A stretch of DNA of 64,000 nt, taken from contig OZ024835.1 of assembly GCA_964016985.1 (NCBI GenBank), positions 2,425,501 to 2,489,500 on the forward strand, read 5' to 3'. Numbering within the stretch: position 1 is the first letter of the stretch; each line of letters opens with the position of its first letter. This document shows positions 32,160 through 43,161 of the stretch, piece by piece. Below the pieces are notes generated by a model, which was not told where the DNA came from, ran no database searches, and was given only the letters and a program-made list of their open reading frames with translations. The stretch is from Anodontia alba. Its lineage: Eukaryota > Mollusca > Bivalvia > Lucinida > Lucinidae. The position numbers and the translations under genes were made by a program.

Positions 32160-32622
32160 TTTACCAATCACTAGGCAGATTTAGCAGAAGACGAATTGAT
32201 GAAATTTCTTATATTTCCCAGAAAATAGACTTTTATATTATATACTTATAGTCTCAGATATGTACGGAAAGTCAAACTCTAGGAAAAATAAGAAAATATT
32301 TCACATAACGAAAACACGCCTATTCAAATATATAGAAAATTTCATCTCCAAAAACTGAAAATTTTCAGATAAAAAACTCCGATAGTTTTCCTATTTCTGC
32401 TCAAAACATAGATTGTGGGTACTCGTTAGAACCGCCGAGGCGGTTCTAACGAGTACCCACAATCTATGTTTTGAGCAGAAATAAGAAAAATAACTTATAC
32501 CCCTGCAAACCCCAGTTTTACTATATAAAAGTGGGGTTTAAGGGGGTCAAAATTATATAGGCATGTTTTCGTGATGAAAATGTGGCTTATCGAATTTTTT
32601 TACCCAGCGTGCTCAACGTTGA
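32160..32622. mobile_element. P4 MITE, copy 5, split by P1 copy 9
   Basis: Left part AGGCAGATTTAGCAGAAGAC to AATAAGAAAATATTTCA; right part after P1 reads AAATGTGGCTTATCG and TTTACCCAGCGTGCTCAACG. Compared with intact copies the interruption is at the AATATTTCAAAATGTCGTC site. Confidence 0.6.
32304..32576 (-). mobile_element. P1 MITE, copy 9 (nested in P4)
   Basis: Full-length. The palindrome lacks part of its tip (GAACCGCCGAGGCGGTTC), giving a perfect hairpin with no spacer. Confidence 0.92.
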
Positions 32623-32875
32623 ATGATTGATTGATTGGGTTTTACAACGCATCTGCGGAAGAAAAATATATACTATGAACACAAGAAAATGGCCTTTAAG
32701 GTTTATACGGGCAGCAGATGTCAAAATCATTCGCCTGGTGACCAGGGCATTCTCAGCTCATCTATTATTCTATAGCAAGTATCGATTTTGTAATTGGGAA
32801 ACAAAGGTCTTGATCGGAATGTGCAAATACATGGGGTAACCGACCTTCATTGTCCCCATATGGCTTTTTTCCCAG
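32622..32875 (-). mobile_element. Possible retroposon 3' end with AATC tail
   Basis: On the minus strand the sequence ends GTTGTAAAACCCAATCAATC with a short (AATC)n tail, as many invertebrate SINE/LINE tails do. No pol III head is evident. A 70-codon plus-strand frame here is not convincing. Confidence 0.35.
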
Positions 32876-32927
32876 CGCAGTTTGCATATCAGTTATGCTT
32901 TTAGCTATATTCTCTTGAACGTAGTCC

Positions 32928-33135
32928 ATTAACGCTTAGCATGCTGGGATAAAATTCGTCGGACAACATTTTGAAATATTTTTCTTTTTTTTTCTCTGAA
33001 AATAGACTTTGACAGTTCATGCAAATTAAGAGTCAATTTCCATGAAATGTCAAAGACTATTTTCTGGAAAAAATTAAAAACATACCATCAATTTATCGTC
33101 TGCTGAATCTGCCCAGAGAGTAGTAAAGATTAAAG
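32928..33135. mobile_element. P4 MITE, copy 6
   Basis: Starts TTAACGCTTAGCATGCTGGG; near-complete, but the second CAGCAGACGACA block is GTCGGACAACA at the left. Palindrome centre CATGCAAATTAAGAGTCAAT is degraded. Confidence 0.75.
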
Positions 33136-33775
33136 TTCTACGATCGCCTTCAATTTTTATGTAAAGAGCGATAGCGACTGGCGACGTATAGATTTTATTG
33201 CACGTTAACCCAGACAACGGTTAAATGTCCTAAAATTTCGTACACCTAAGTGGCTTAAAAATGGTACATGAAACAGAGCAGTGATCAGATTCTACACCAT
33301 TTGCCATTCCATTAAGTATTTTAAAAGACACTGCATAAAAAGGAAAATATGCCAAAAATATATGGAATAAAGTGTTCGAAATTTTAGGATATTTACCGTA
33401 ATAGCTCATTTTAGGCAATTAAATGCCAGGATGTAAGACCTACTCTACTTTCAGCATCTTTCAGAAATTCGTTTTTGCATGGTGCTGTATTTTGCTTATG
33501 ATTCTATTTTATGACTCAAAAGAAAGCCTTTTGTCATAAGTATCTTTGCACGACGTTGTATTTTATTCATTGATTTTAAAAGCATCCACTATTTCCCCAT
33601 AGTAAAAATTGCTACAAAGAATACAAAAATTGATATTGTTGACAGTTTGCTTGCAGGTTTTTAACAAGTTCCATTTATGCAACATTTCTGAAAATTTAAC
33701 AGTATTGTTATGGAACATCAATAATTAAAATTCAGTGGAGAAATGTACAAATGTTTTCTAATGGGAAATTCTAAA
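33136..33775. other. Intergenic, nothing recognised
   Basis: No gene. A P5-like remnant GAGCAGTGATCAGATTCTAC lies near 33277. Confidence 0.35.
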
Positions 33776-34053
33776 AATCACGAAATTATACCTATATAAT
33801 TTTGACCCCCTTAACCCCGCCCTTTTATATAGTAAATGGGGTTTACAGGGGTATACATTATTTTTCTTATTTCTGCTCAAAAACATAGATTATGGGTACT
33901 CGTTAGAAGCGCCTCTCTGAGGCAGTTCTAACGAGTAACCATAATCTATGTTTTTAGCAGAAATAAGGAAAATATCAGAATTTTTTATCTGAAAATTTTT
34001 AATTTTTGGTGGTGAAATTTTCAGGATATTTGAATAAGCATATTTTCGCAATG
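33776..34053 (+). mobile_element. P1 MITE, copy 10 (arm-matched variant)
   Basis: Full-length but with decayed termini. Its palindrome carries GATTATGG instead of the usual GATTGTGG on the left arm and the matching CCATAATC on the right arm. Confidence 0.9.
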
Positions 34054-34560
34054 AATTCATTTCTATAGGATTAGATATTGCTCACCGAAAATTATTTGTA
34101 CAGTAAATATTTGAAAACACAGCTCAGAAACAGAAAAGACAAATAGTTACCGATAAGATATGGTCAATCACAAATATTGTTTTTACATTTAGAACAAAGC
34201 GCTAAGCGCAAAACGTTTTTCCAAGTGATGTCAAAAGCACAATAATTGCTCATTTTATGCAATACAGAAACAAGACTGGAAGGCCTAGTTTAATATCCAT
34301 ATTACGTCTAGAGTGAAAAGCAAGATAATCAAAATGATTCTAAAAGGAATGAACCTTGAGAGCAATGAACATACTAGCAAAGCTGAACACAACTGAATTA
34401 TTGCGTTTTCACGGCCAGGTTAGCCATTTTCTGCGAATTATACTTCATCAATGATCTTCATATATTTTTAAAAAAAAAATCCGGGAATCGGTAAAATTAA
34501 TACAAAAGACCAGAAAATATAAATTCAGTAAAGTGAAGTACGGGAAGCCACATCCCAGCT
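34054..34560. other. Intergenic, nothing recognised
   Basis: AT-rich sequence with no supported feature. Confidence 0.35.
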
Positions 34561-34562
34561 GG

Positions 34563-34800
34563 CATTCTTCATAAATCTACATCAGCTATCCTGACGGGCC
34601 GATAACGGTCCGCTATAGATTTATCTAGAATGCTTACTGGGATACTCACAAAAATGCAATGGAAGAAAGTAGAAGAATGATCGGCAGTATAAAACAAGAG
34701 CAAATGAAAACCACAAATTGGACCACGATGGGCCCGAACACGGACAGAAATAGCCAGGCGCACCTTCTGAAACAGATTGAGAAAGGAGCAGCCATTCAGT
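34563..34800 (-). repeat. D2 dispersed repeat fragment with small inverted repeat
   Basis: Shares GGGCCCGAACACGGACAGAA, AGCCAGGCGC and CTGAAACAGATTGAG with 53430-53495. At 34563-34635 GCATTCTTCATAAATCTA and TAGATTTATCTAGAATGC form an inverted pair. Confidence 0.45.
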
Positions 34801-35362
34801 AATTTTGTACCATCCCGAAGAAAGATATTATCAAGAAGAAATACCAGAGCATCACAAACATTCTGATAAAGCCATCTATATTACTACATAAATAGATTAT
34901 AAGATTAACCGAGAAAACGGTACAGATTACCAGCAGGGTTTCAACACTGATTCGTCAGCATATTGCCCTCATTGATAATTTCGTTTTGAGATTTATGGAA
35001 TTTTGTTTGCTTTTTCGGATTTTTTAATTGAAAAACATTCTTTTTTTTAATTCTCTCAAAGTAGCTGAATGTCTCTCTCGAATTTTCCACCTATAAATAG
35101 ATCACGTAAAAATAGATCACATTCACTGGCTCCCGGCTTAGCTGTGCACCGCCGTGATCTCGGATACAAGCGCTGACGCAGATTGATCTTACCGACCTTC
35201 AAGTTCGTGGGAAATAAATCAGTTCATCCAAGTACATTACTGCGATGCAGACGGTGAGCAGCTTATGCCTTCTGATGTCTTTCAACAACGAAGCTGTGAA
35301 CCGAAAGAAAGAACAATGTACATAAAATTAAAACGTATGGCACACGAAATTAAGAATATTCT
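34801..35362. other. Intergenic, nothing recognised
   Basis: No supported gene. AAATAGATCACGTAAAAATAGATCAC-like direct repeat near 35094-35120. Confidence 0.35.
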
Positions 35363-35363
35363 T

Positions 35364-35515
35364 TGTGTGTGGGTGGGGGGGGGGGGTGTGGGGGGATGGG
35401 TTGGGAGGGGATGGGGGAGGTGAATCACTTATTTCAATCTGTGTATGTGTGTGTTAGTGGGGGGCGGGACGGGGTGAAGGGGACGGGGGAGGTGAATCAC
35501 TTATTTCAAACTGCA
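35364..35515. repeat. G-rich tandem duplication, about 71 bp twice
   Basis: Two G-rich blocks (GGGTGGGGGG type and GGGGCGGGACGGGG) are each followed by GGGGGAGGTGAATCACTTAT and TTCAA. The plus strand has many G runs of three or more. Confidence 0.8.
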
Positions 35516-35869
35516 TTGACAATTCTAGCCAATAAGTATTTTCATTTTGGTCAGTTCTAAATACTTTCGTCTGTCTACGAACGGACTCGGTTTTGAGTCT
35601 CATTAGTGACCTTCTATGTGTACGTGTTTTTTTTTTTCTTTTTTGATTTAATAAACATTTTAGCTGTTGTTTTTCTTTATTTCTTTGCTTCATTTTTTTT
35701 TTACTTTATTTTGATATTGTTTAACCTGTTAGCAGAAGCAGTATTTCAGTACGATCCAAATCAGATTACGGAAAATCACAAGCAACATATTCTTATGGGC
35801 AATGGCGTAAAATACTGCCTGTGTTTGTTTGTTTCTTTGTTTCTTTCTGTCTTTCTTTCATTACATCTA
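35516..35869. other. T-rich spacer
   Basis: T runs near 35628-35645 and 35691-35702, and a CTTT/GTTT microsatellite near 35823-35860. The 125-codon frame here is T-run driven; no domain is seen. Confidence 0.4.
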
Positions 35870-36165
35870 AACTTCCGACCAGGACACAGACGGTGTACAT
35901 TGTACACCACGGGTTGTAGGATGAAGGCTTACAAGAAACCAATTTCAATTACCGTGTGGTTCTTTAACCTGCACACGGTATAACTTTCCCTGCACAGGGG
36001 ACTGCCAGTTAACGTCCCGATCCGAAGGAAGGCACATTGTATTCATCTTATGCCTGCAAATGACATGAAGAAAAGCGTGTTCGGACACCGAAATTCCATC
36101 GCCTAAGCCTGTGGTCTATCTAGAGGCTAGTGCGCTCACCACTGAGCAACCGCGCTACCTAAAAT
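35870..36165 (-). mobile_element. Probable tRNA-related retroposon
   Basis: The minus strand starts GGTAGCGCGGTTGCTCAGTG GTGAGCGC, a tRNA 5'-half/A-box type sequence. Toward its other end are GTTAACGTCCCGATCCGAAG on the plus strand and a palindrome GGTGTACATTGTACACC (about 35893-35909). I recall similar 'AACGTCCCATCCGAAGG' text in invertebrate tRNA-like repeats; the class is uncertain. Confidence 0.45.
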
Positions 36166-36210
36166 ACGTGTTTTCATACGTCTTTATTATGGAAAAAATG
36201 TATGTGCTTT

Positions 36211-36708
36211 GTTGACAGGGCAACACAAAGCTAAGCGATGTCAGATACTTGATAAGTAACACATTAAAACCAGTTAATTAATAAACTATTTAGCTTTCAT
36301 GGTTAAAATCAGTCAAAACCACATATTATTTCAATAAAGGAAACAGCTTTGTTTTCATGGCAACGCAATTGTTTCCTTAAGTGATAACTTTTTTCTTTCT
36401 AATTTGTCATCCAGTACTTGACAATCAAAGTGGTGGAAAAAAAAATAGAATTACAGTGTGAACAGAAAATATTAAATAAAACTATGTGCTTCAATGGGAT
36501 AAATTCGACATATTTGTTGCCATGGCAACATAAATTTCTGTGTCATGTTGATTTTGTTCATGAATTTGTGTTTCAATATTCAACATCTATAAAACTATCA
36601 AGTGGATATGCTTTTAATTACATTGTTCTCAGACTGCTGTCGTGAAATCTATTAAAGACAAACAATTTTACAATTTAACATGTAGTGTATTGTTGTAGCC
36701 ATAGCAAC
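36211..36708. promoter_or_regulatory. Cluster of four X-box-like (RFX-type) motifs
   Basis: GTTGACAGGGCAAC at 36211-36224, GTTTTCATGGCAAC at 36351-36364, GTTGCCATGGCAAC at 36516-36529 and GTAGCCATAGCAAC at 36695-36708. The last two match the RFX consensus GTNRCC-N(0-3)-RGYAAC fully; the first two fail only in the left half-site. Spacing is 140-179 bp. No gene start is visible beside them. They may be real binding sites or remnants of a diverged tandem repeat. Confidence 0.4.
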
Positions 36709-36727
36709 CATTACAATTGGGTTTTCA

Positions 36728-36876
36728 CATCACGAAAACATACCTATATAATTTTGACCACCTTAAACCCCACTTTTATATAGTAAAACTGGGGTATACA
36801 GGGGTATACATTATTTTTCTTGTTTCTGCTCAAAAACATAGATTGTGGGTACTCGTTAGAACCGCCTCGTCTCTTA
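36728..36876 (+). mobile_element. P1 MITE, copy 11 (half element)
   Basis: Arm A plus the left half of the palindrome, ending at GAACCGCCTCGTCTC; arm B is missing. The break is at the palindrome tip, as in copy 8. Confidence 0.85.
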
Positions 36877-37168
36877 ATATACATGCAGATATAGAAAGAA
36901 TGAGAAACAAACAATTGATTGCATTCGTATAAATGTCTAACGGTTTGCAAATGTAAAACATCATCAGCGGACTTAAAGACATATAGCTAAAATGATTGCA
37001 AACGTGGTACCACTCACTAATAATTCTATTGCTACTATTTAGGTAGGCACTACGCAAGAGAGATCAAAGCTATGTTATAAAGAGGTGATTGTGAGATCTC
37101 AGCAGTGGGTGGTGAAGAGGCTGTCTGAAGGGAAATACATTTTGTAGGACTGTTGCTGTGTCCCAGCT
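36877..37168. other. Spacer, nothing recognised
   Basis: No gene or known repeat. Confidence 0.3.
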
Positions 37169-37447
37169 CATTACGAAAACACGCCTATTCAAATATACTG
37201 AAAATTTTACCACCAAAAAATGAAAATTTTCAGATAAAAAATTTTCTATATTTTACATATTTCTGATCAAAACATAGATTGTGGGTACTCGTTAGAACCG
37301 CCTCGGCGAGGCGGTTCTAACGAGTACCCACAATCTATGTTTTTGAGCAGAAATAAGAAAAATAATGTATATCCCTGTACACCCCAGTTTTACTATATAA
37401 AAGTGGGGTTTAAGGGGGTCAAAATTGTATAGGCATGTTTTCGTGAA
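37169..37447 (-). mobile_element. P1 MITE, copy 12
   Basis: Full-length with a perfect palindrome across CGCCTCGGCGAGGCG. Confidence 0.92.
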
Positions 37448-37852
37448 GTCATATGATATTACCTATTGAACAGATAGATAAGACAGTACTAAATTTCCCT
37501 GGTCTATCGTTTATTTGGCAGAATACTGTGTTTTCTTTGTGCCCAGTTCCAGTGATAAGTAAAACCGAGACACACCTTATGTTTATTGATAAGTAAAACC
37601 GAGACACACCTTATGTTTATGTCTTTTAAGAATAAAATGGCATAATATCTATATATGTAGCAAGTGGGGCCAGCTTCCTTACTAAGTAAAATTCAAGACT
37701 GGTTGTCCCGCAAATATACAATGCGCAGATCCACTGTGCATAATATTTACGGCGACCATGCAAAAGATGGTCTTGTGCAAAGACCAAAATTCTAAACCAT
37801 TTCGCGCAATAGCACAGTCTAATACGAGATATCTTTTTCTTCTGCTAACTCT
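37448..37852. other. Spacer with a 34-bp tandem duplication
   Basis: GATAAGTAAAACCGAGACAC ACCTTATGTTTA occurs twice at 37554-37620. No gene. Confidence 0.5.
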
Positions 37853-38138
37853 TAAAGTGCTAAGCGAAATTGCAGCAGACGATATTATGTTATTATTAAT
37901 TTTTACAGAAAATAAGTTTTGATATTTATGAGAATCGTCTGCTCGGCACATGAATTAGCAAGCCTCATTTTCTCTGAAAAATACAAAACAAATCTTTTAT
38001 TATTTTTATTATCGTTTTTCGGAGAAAATAAAGATTTAGTGTTTCATGTGATTCGTCTGCTTGTCATATTTTCTCTACAAAATACAAAAAAATCAGAATG
38101 TCGTCTACTGCGGTTGTGATTAGTGCTTTAGGGTTAAT
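37853..38138. mobile_element. P4-related MITE, divergent subtype
   Basis: Left TAAGCGAAATTGCAGCAGAC and right GTCGTCTACTGCGGTTGTGA. Inside are several GAATCGTCTGCT / TTTCTCT blocks in tandem rather than the P4 palindrome. Fragments of the same subtype are at 61505-61595 and 61850-61925. Confidence 0.55.
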
Positions 38139-38458
38139 TCTATATTATAGAATCTTCCTTCGGACGAACCGCCACGTCCTCAGTCTAAGTGTAATATGGT
38201 AAGCTGACTGGCCTTGAAGATATGATAAGGACTCTTTTCCCATGTTGCATACGCAGTAAGATCCCTTTGAGAGTGAAATGTATAATTTGTGTTTTCGTAC
38301 TTAATACCAGAGCAGACTTAATAGGGAAGAGTGCAATAAATAAATGTGATTTCTTGGTATCCTATTCATTTTGATGGGGTTTATATGCGCAAAAATATTG
38401 ACAACGCAATGAAGTAAAAAATGAGTAATTGGTAAATATCATTTGAACCGCAATGTGA
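38139..38458. other. Spacer, nothing recognised
   Basis: No supported feature. Confidence 0.3.
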
Positions 38459-38674
38459 GAAAACGTACCTTCTGACATGTGCGCCCAACGAAGACTCAAA
38501 TCAGCCTGCGAATCCGCGCAGTCTGATCAGAGTCGTCATTGTCCGCATGACGGAACGTTGCATCCTTGGCTATCCGAAATGGCGTTCAGTGAAGATTTTG
38601 ATCAGACTGCGCGAATGCGAATGCGCAGGCTGAACTGATTCTTCACTGGACGCACATGGCCGAATGTACGTTTC
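38459..38674. mobile_element. P6 MITE, copy 4
   Basis: AACGTACCTTCTGACATGTG at the left and CGCACATGGCCGAATGTACG at the right. The right hairpin has a small duplication (GCGAATGCGAATGCGCAGGC). Confidence 0.75.
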
Positions 38675-39039
38675 CTGACGTTGCGGTTCGATTGTCAACA
38701 TTGGGATAAACTGTTTACGTGAAATCTCGTAATAACCCAATTTACAATGCTGTATTTACCCTTAATTATTCGGAATTACATGCCTGAACAAGCCGTGTAG
38801 ACGCAGATTAGACGCCTTCACTGTTTGCCAGTTATCCAATTATGCCAATTTTAAGCACATCTGCAGGCAGTGAAACTGACTTGTTAACGGATCCCTCCTG
38901 AATCCATTTCAGAAGGTCGGTGCCTGATTATCAGTGTTTGTGGGCGGGCTCACCGTGGTGCTGCTTGTGGTATTCTTCTGTTCTGACTTCAGATCGCCAT
39001 TCAGCCATTTGTTTTGTTTCATCGTAGTGTTTGTGATTA
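38675..39039. repeat. Spacer with P5 remnant and D2-like fragment
   Basis: CCGTGTAGACGCAGATTAGA with CACTGTTTGCC at 38791-38835 is a broken P5-type hairpin. 38905-39039 has GCTTGTGGTATTCTTCTGTT and TTTGTTTCATCGTAGTG, resembling D2. Confidence 0.35.
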
Positions 39040-39288
39040 CATTACGAAAACACGCCTATTCAAATATATTTTCAGATGAAAAATTCTGGTAGTTTTCATA
39101 TTTCTGCTCAAATATAGATTATGGGTACTCGTTAGAACCGCCTCGACGAGGCGATTCTAACGTGTACCCACAATCTATGTTTTGAGCAGAAATAAGAAAA
39201 AATAATGTATACCCATATAAACCCAGATTTTACTGTATAAAAGTTGGGTTTAAGGTGGTCAAAACTGAACAGGCGTGTTTTCGTGATG
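39040..39288 (-). mobile_element. P1 MITE, copy 13
   Basis: Arm B is shortened by about 25 bp after ATTCAAATATAT. The left arm has GATTATGG, but the right arm keeps CCACAATC, so arms do not match at that site. Confidence 0.88.
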
Positions 39289-39429
39289 ATGTGATGTTTC
39301 TTTGATGAGATAGGGGACCCTTATGCGGACCGAACATATGTTTGTAATTTGGAGCTGCATCAGAATTAAGGCCAAACGTGATAAAACTGGATTAAGCTGG
39401 CTTCCCGCTTTACCCCGGTCCCAGCAGTT

Positions 39430-39900
39430 TTTCTACTGACCGCTCCAAGATGGTTCCTCTGTTGCAGTTCTTCTTTGTTCGTGCATCTGTGGTTTCATGT
39501 ACATTGTATTGCGTTTGTTTTCTAATTATTTATTCCTCATCTCTTCTCATTACGAAAACACGCCTATCCAAATATATAGAAAATTTCACCCTCCAAACTG
39601 AAAAATTTCAGATAAAAAAACTCTGATATTTTCTATATTTCTGCTCAAAACAAGGATTGTGGTACGTTGGAACCGCCTCGACGAGGCGGTTCTAACAAAT
39701 ACTCACAATCTATGTTTCTGAGCAGAAATCAGAAAATAATGTATACTCCTGTAAACCCCAGTTTTACTATGTAAAAGCGGGTTTAAGGGGGTCAAAATTA
39801 TATAGGCATGTTTTCGTGATGTTCCTTTGTATAGGTCCGCAGAAAGAGTGCTTTGTGATTGTGGCATTTCTTGGCTGTTTTCACTTTATAGTTTTTTAGA
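39430..39900 (+). repeat. D1 dispersed repeat split by P1 copy 14
   Basis: TGCATCTGTGGTTTCATGTA ...TATTTATTCCTCATCTCTTCT before P1 and GTGATTGTGGCATTTCTTGG after it together match the order at 11880-12000. Confidence 0.45.
39548..39821 (-). mobile_element. P1 MITE, copy 14 (nested in D1)
   Basis: Full-length with mutated left half of the palindrome (AAGGATTGTGGTACGTTGGA). Confidence 0.88.
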
Positions 39901-40049
39901 TTTTATAGTCTTTATAGACTGAACAGATCTTATCTGACTTCTTTGCAACTGGTGTTAAGTGTCGTGTGACGGCCGTAAAACGTCGCCCTGTACTTCAGCA
40001 TAGTGCAGTTTTAATTTTTATATGGGGTCATTAAGCCAATTCTGACAGA

Positions 40050-40424
40050 CAGTCGAACCTCAATAGCTCGAACGTCTTTAGGACCATGGATTTTTTTTTT
40101 TTTTTTTTTTTTTTGCTAGATATAGGTGGTTCGAGCCACTGATGGTTAATCAAAGCGCCAGGTTAGGAGACAAATGGGAATAGTATATATGGATGCCTTT
40201 TGATCTTCTATAAATTAATGGTATGTTGAGTGTACTCCTTAGAATCGCCTCGATGAGGCAATTCTAAGGAGTACATACAACATATATTTCATGATACAAT
40301 AGGAAAATATCCTTTAATATTTGTTTTCTTGAGCTGTCGGTAGACTTTTCTAGGGACTCAAAAACGGGTTCGAATTGGCCACGGTAAACGAGTCATTAGT
40401 GTTCGAGTCATTGAAGTTTTACTG
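40050..40424. mobile_element. P2 pogo-like MITE, copy 3 (arm-matched variant)
   Basis: Starts CAGTCGAACCTCAATAGCTC and ends TTGAAGTTTTACTG then TA. The palindrome has ACTCCTTAG on the left and the matching CTAAGGAGT on the right, where other P2 copies have ACTCATTAG/CTAATGAGT. A T run of about 24 sits near the left end (40090-40114). Confidence 0.82.
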
Positions 40425-40574
40425 TATTGAAAAATCGAGTTCCGCTTAAACCGGTGCTAAATGGCGAATCCAGCCTCGCAAAAAAACGTTACTGCCATAT
40501 GAAGAGTCTCAGTGAATCCGAGACTCCGAGTTTTGTTATCTTGTGTGTTTGGTGTTTCCAAGGGCGATTCTATA

Positions 40575-40894
40575 CATCACGAAAACATACCTATATAATT
40601 CTGACCCCCTTAAACCCCAATTTTATATAGTAAAACTGGGGTTTATAGGGGTATACATTATTTTTCTTATTTCTGCTTAAAAACATAGATTGTGGGTACT
40701 CGTTAGAACCGCCTCGGCGAGGCGGTTCTAACGAGTACCCACAATCTATGATTTGGCGAGGCGGTTCTAACGAGTACCCACAATCTATGTTTTGAGCAGA
40801 AATATAAAAAAAATATCGGAATTTTTTATCTGAAAACTTTCCGTTTTTGGTGGTGAAATTTTCAATATATTTGAATAGGCGTGTTTTCGTAATG
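40575..40894 (+). mobile_element. P1 MITE, copy 15 (extra palindrome arm)
   Basis: The right palindrome arm is present twice: GGCGGTTCTAACGAGTACCC ACAATCTATG, then GATTT and again GGCGAGGCGGTTCTAACGAG TACCC. This makes it about 45 bp longer than other copies. Confidence 0.92.
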
Positions 40895-41084
40895 GATAGG
40901 CAATGTATGGTAAGGAGTTTATGTGTCCGAACTTAGGATAAATGCGGTAACGGGGCCATTTCATGTATTGAAAGTAAGACAGATTTGAAGTATATTGGAT
41001 TTACTGATTGCAATATTTCAAGTAACATAAACAAATGTAGAGTGCAGTTTGGTTATATCATTAAACATTACCACTTTCTTGACA

Positions 41085-41225
41085 GATTCAGCAGACGATG
41101 AATTGATGAAAATTGTCATATATTTTTCCCAGAAAATAGGCTTTGAAATTTCATTCAAATTGCCTCCTTATAATGAAATAGATTTCTTATTTTGCCCCAG
41201 AAAATAGGCTTGGACATTTTGACCA
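41085..41225. mobile_element. P4 fragment
   Basis: GATTCAGCAGACGATGAATT, CCCAGAAAATAGGCTTTGAA and AAATTGCCTCC; the right part is replaced by another repeat. Confidence 0.55.
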
Positions 41226-41405
41226 AATTCAGAATCTGGCTAGGCCAGATAGGAATTCTTAACTGGCCTAGCCAGATTCCGAATCTGTCTAAATTCTTAT
41301 TTAACTTAGCCAGATTCCGGATCTTGCTAAGCTCAGTTTTGTTCAAATAAGAATTCCTACCCGAGAAGACCAATTCTTGGTGTGGCTGGGCCAAATAGGA
41401 ATCTT
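41226..41405. repeat. CTAGCCAGATTC inverted/direct repeat cluster
   Basis: Units GAATCTGGCTAGGCCAGATA, AACTGGCCTAGCCAGATTCC and CTTAGCCAGATTCCGGATCT alternate in orientation. A related block is at 42445-42557 (CAAGCCAGATCTGATACTAG, GGTTGGGCCAGATAAGAATT). The two may be ends of one element. Confidence 0.5.
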
Positions 41406-41423
41406 GGCACTTTATGAATAAGG

Positions 41424-41701
41424 CATTACGAAAACACGCCTATTCAAATACATAGAAAATTTTACCACCAAAAAATGAAAATTTTCAGATGAAAAATTCT
41501 GATAATTTTCATATTTCTGCTCAAAACATAGATTGTGGGTACTCGTTAGAACCGCCGCGATGAGGCGGTTCTAACGAGTACCCACAATCTATGTTTTAGA
41601 GCAGAAATAAGAAAATAATGTATACCCCTGTAAACCCCAGTTTTATTATATAAAAGTGGGGTTTAAGGGGGTCTAAATTATATAGGTATGTTTTCGTGAA
41701 G
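41424..41701 (-). mobile_element. P1 MITE, copy 16
   Basis: Full-length; palindrome tip mutated to CCGCCGCGATGAGGCGG. Confidence 0.92.
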
Positions 41702-42444
41702 GTATGACTGAATACCATCATTTCTTCAGTCTAGTTATTTGTTTACAAAACTAATCATGGGTAGGGTGACTCTTTTCTCTGAGCATCTTCAAATATTTTT
41801 TCTTCATTTTTTATTTTGATATGATAACCACAGCAGTCCCTTTCAGATTTATGATACAAGTGAACTCAAATATTGATATCAGCATAAGGTCATCCTTAAA
41901 TGATAATTTGCTTCCCGTCACCCAACTCACAATCTAAATATGGGTCTGTATGTAGGTATGTTACTTTATCTATATGAATTTGATAAGAATAAAAACAGGG
42001 ATTTTTTGCAGGTAAATTGAGAAGAAATACAATAAATGATTCTAAAAATCAAATAAATAAAATTCTGCTATCTGAAGAACAATTAAACTTTTTGGGTAGG
42101 GGAATTTTTTATGGGTTGGTCATGTGACAGCAAACAGATTTTTAAAAAGATCTGTATTTTGCAAGTTTGTTTCAACACCTTTGCTGAAACTCTATGTCTT
42201 AAACAAAATAGAGATTTATTTTCATCTTTTGCTCTTATAAAATTTGTTTTGATTGTTATTCACACATATTTGAATCAGACAGATGATCGATTGAGCATTG
42301 TATTTTTCAGTTTTTTAAAGGCAAAATATTTTGTTTGTCATAAATGGTCCATATTATTTTCTTGTTCAAAACATATATCGGATGAATGCAAAATGTTACT
42401 GCAGTCAATACGTCAACATTTAATGACAGACCGTCACCAATAAC
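41702..42444. other. Intergenic, one weak open frame
   Basis: A 110-codon plus-strand frame at 42111-42443 has a Cys- and Phe-rich product with no known domain or signal. AT-rich codons throughout make a chance frame likely. Nothing else is seen. Confidence 0.3.
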
Positions 42445-42557
42445 AAAGTTCTTATTCGACCAAGCCAGATCTGATACTAGCATAGCCAAATAGGACTTCT
42501 TATTTGGACTAAAGAGAGCTTAGCCAGGTCCAGAATTTGGTTGGGCCAGATAAGAAT

Positions 42558-42745
42558 TCATTTATCGTGGCTAATTCGAACTCGTTTTTTGTCCCTAGGA
42601 AATTCTTCCAATAGCACAAGAATACTAATATTGAGGAATACCTTAGAAATGTGTCATATTTTATCATTAAAATGTATGTTGTATGTACTCTAGGCGATTC
42701 TAATGAGTACACTCAACATATCATTATTTTATAGAAGATCGAAAA
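42558..42745. mobile_element. P2 MITE, copy 4 (truncated both sides)
   Basis: Begins inside the left arm at TTATCGTGGCTAATTCGAAC, reaches AATGTATGTTGTATGTACTC, then jumps to GGCGATTCTAATGAGTACAC, so half of the palindrome tip is lost. Confidence 0.65.
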
Positions 42746-42833
42746 GATATCCGTATATTTAAGAATATATCTGAGCCATAGATCTAGATAAGCAATGTTT
42801 GACCAAAAACTATTGATCCATTTCTGACCTTTC

Positions 42834-42837
<4 letters not shown>

Positions 42838-42870
<33 letters not shown>

Positions 42871-42990
42871 AAATAAAAAAAAAAAAAAAAAAAAAAAAAA
42901 CAACAAAAAAACATATGTTTTGGGTATTCAATAGAAGGGCCTCAGCGAGGCGTTTCTGAAGAATACGTGCGATATGCATTTTTGTGGAAA
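42838..42990. repeat. Long A run followed by a decayed palindromic core
   Basis: A run with few interruptions at 42838-42900. At 42911-42975 GGGTATTCAATAGAAGGGCC, TCAGCGAGGCG and TTCTGAAGAATACGTG align with the P1/P2 core. No P1 or P2 termini flank it. Confidence 0.45.
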
Positions 42991-43161
42991 AATAAGAAAA
43001 TATATAAAATCGATATCTTATCTTATACCTCTTATCTATAGCTATGCAATTCAAGGCATTTTCGCAATATAATATGGAAAATGAGAAATAATTCGGTTAT
43101 TAAGCAGATTAAGACGGATGTATCAAGTAAAAAAGGTTGTAAAACAAAAATACATTGAAAA

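Noticed and set aside
35606..35983. 125-codon hydrophobic frame
   Set aside because: Hydrophobicity comes from T runs (poly-Phe); it then enters a repeat.
42111..42443. 110-codon plus-strand frame
   Set aside because: AT-rich, no domain, no homologous copy in the window and no signal or membrane pattern that stands out.
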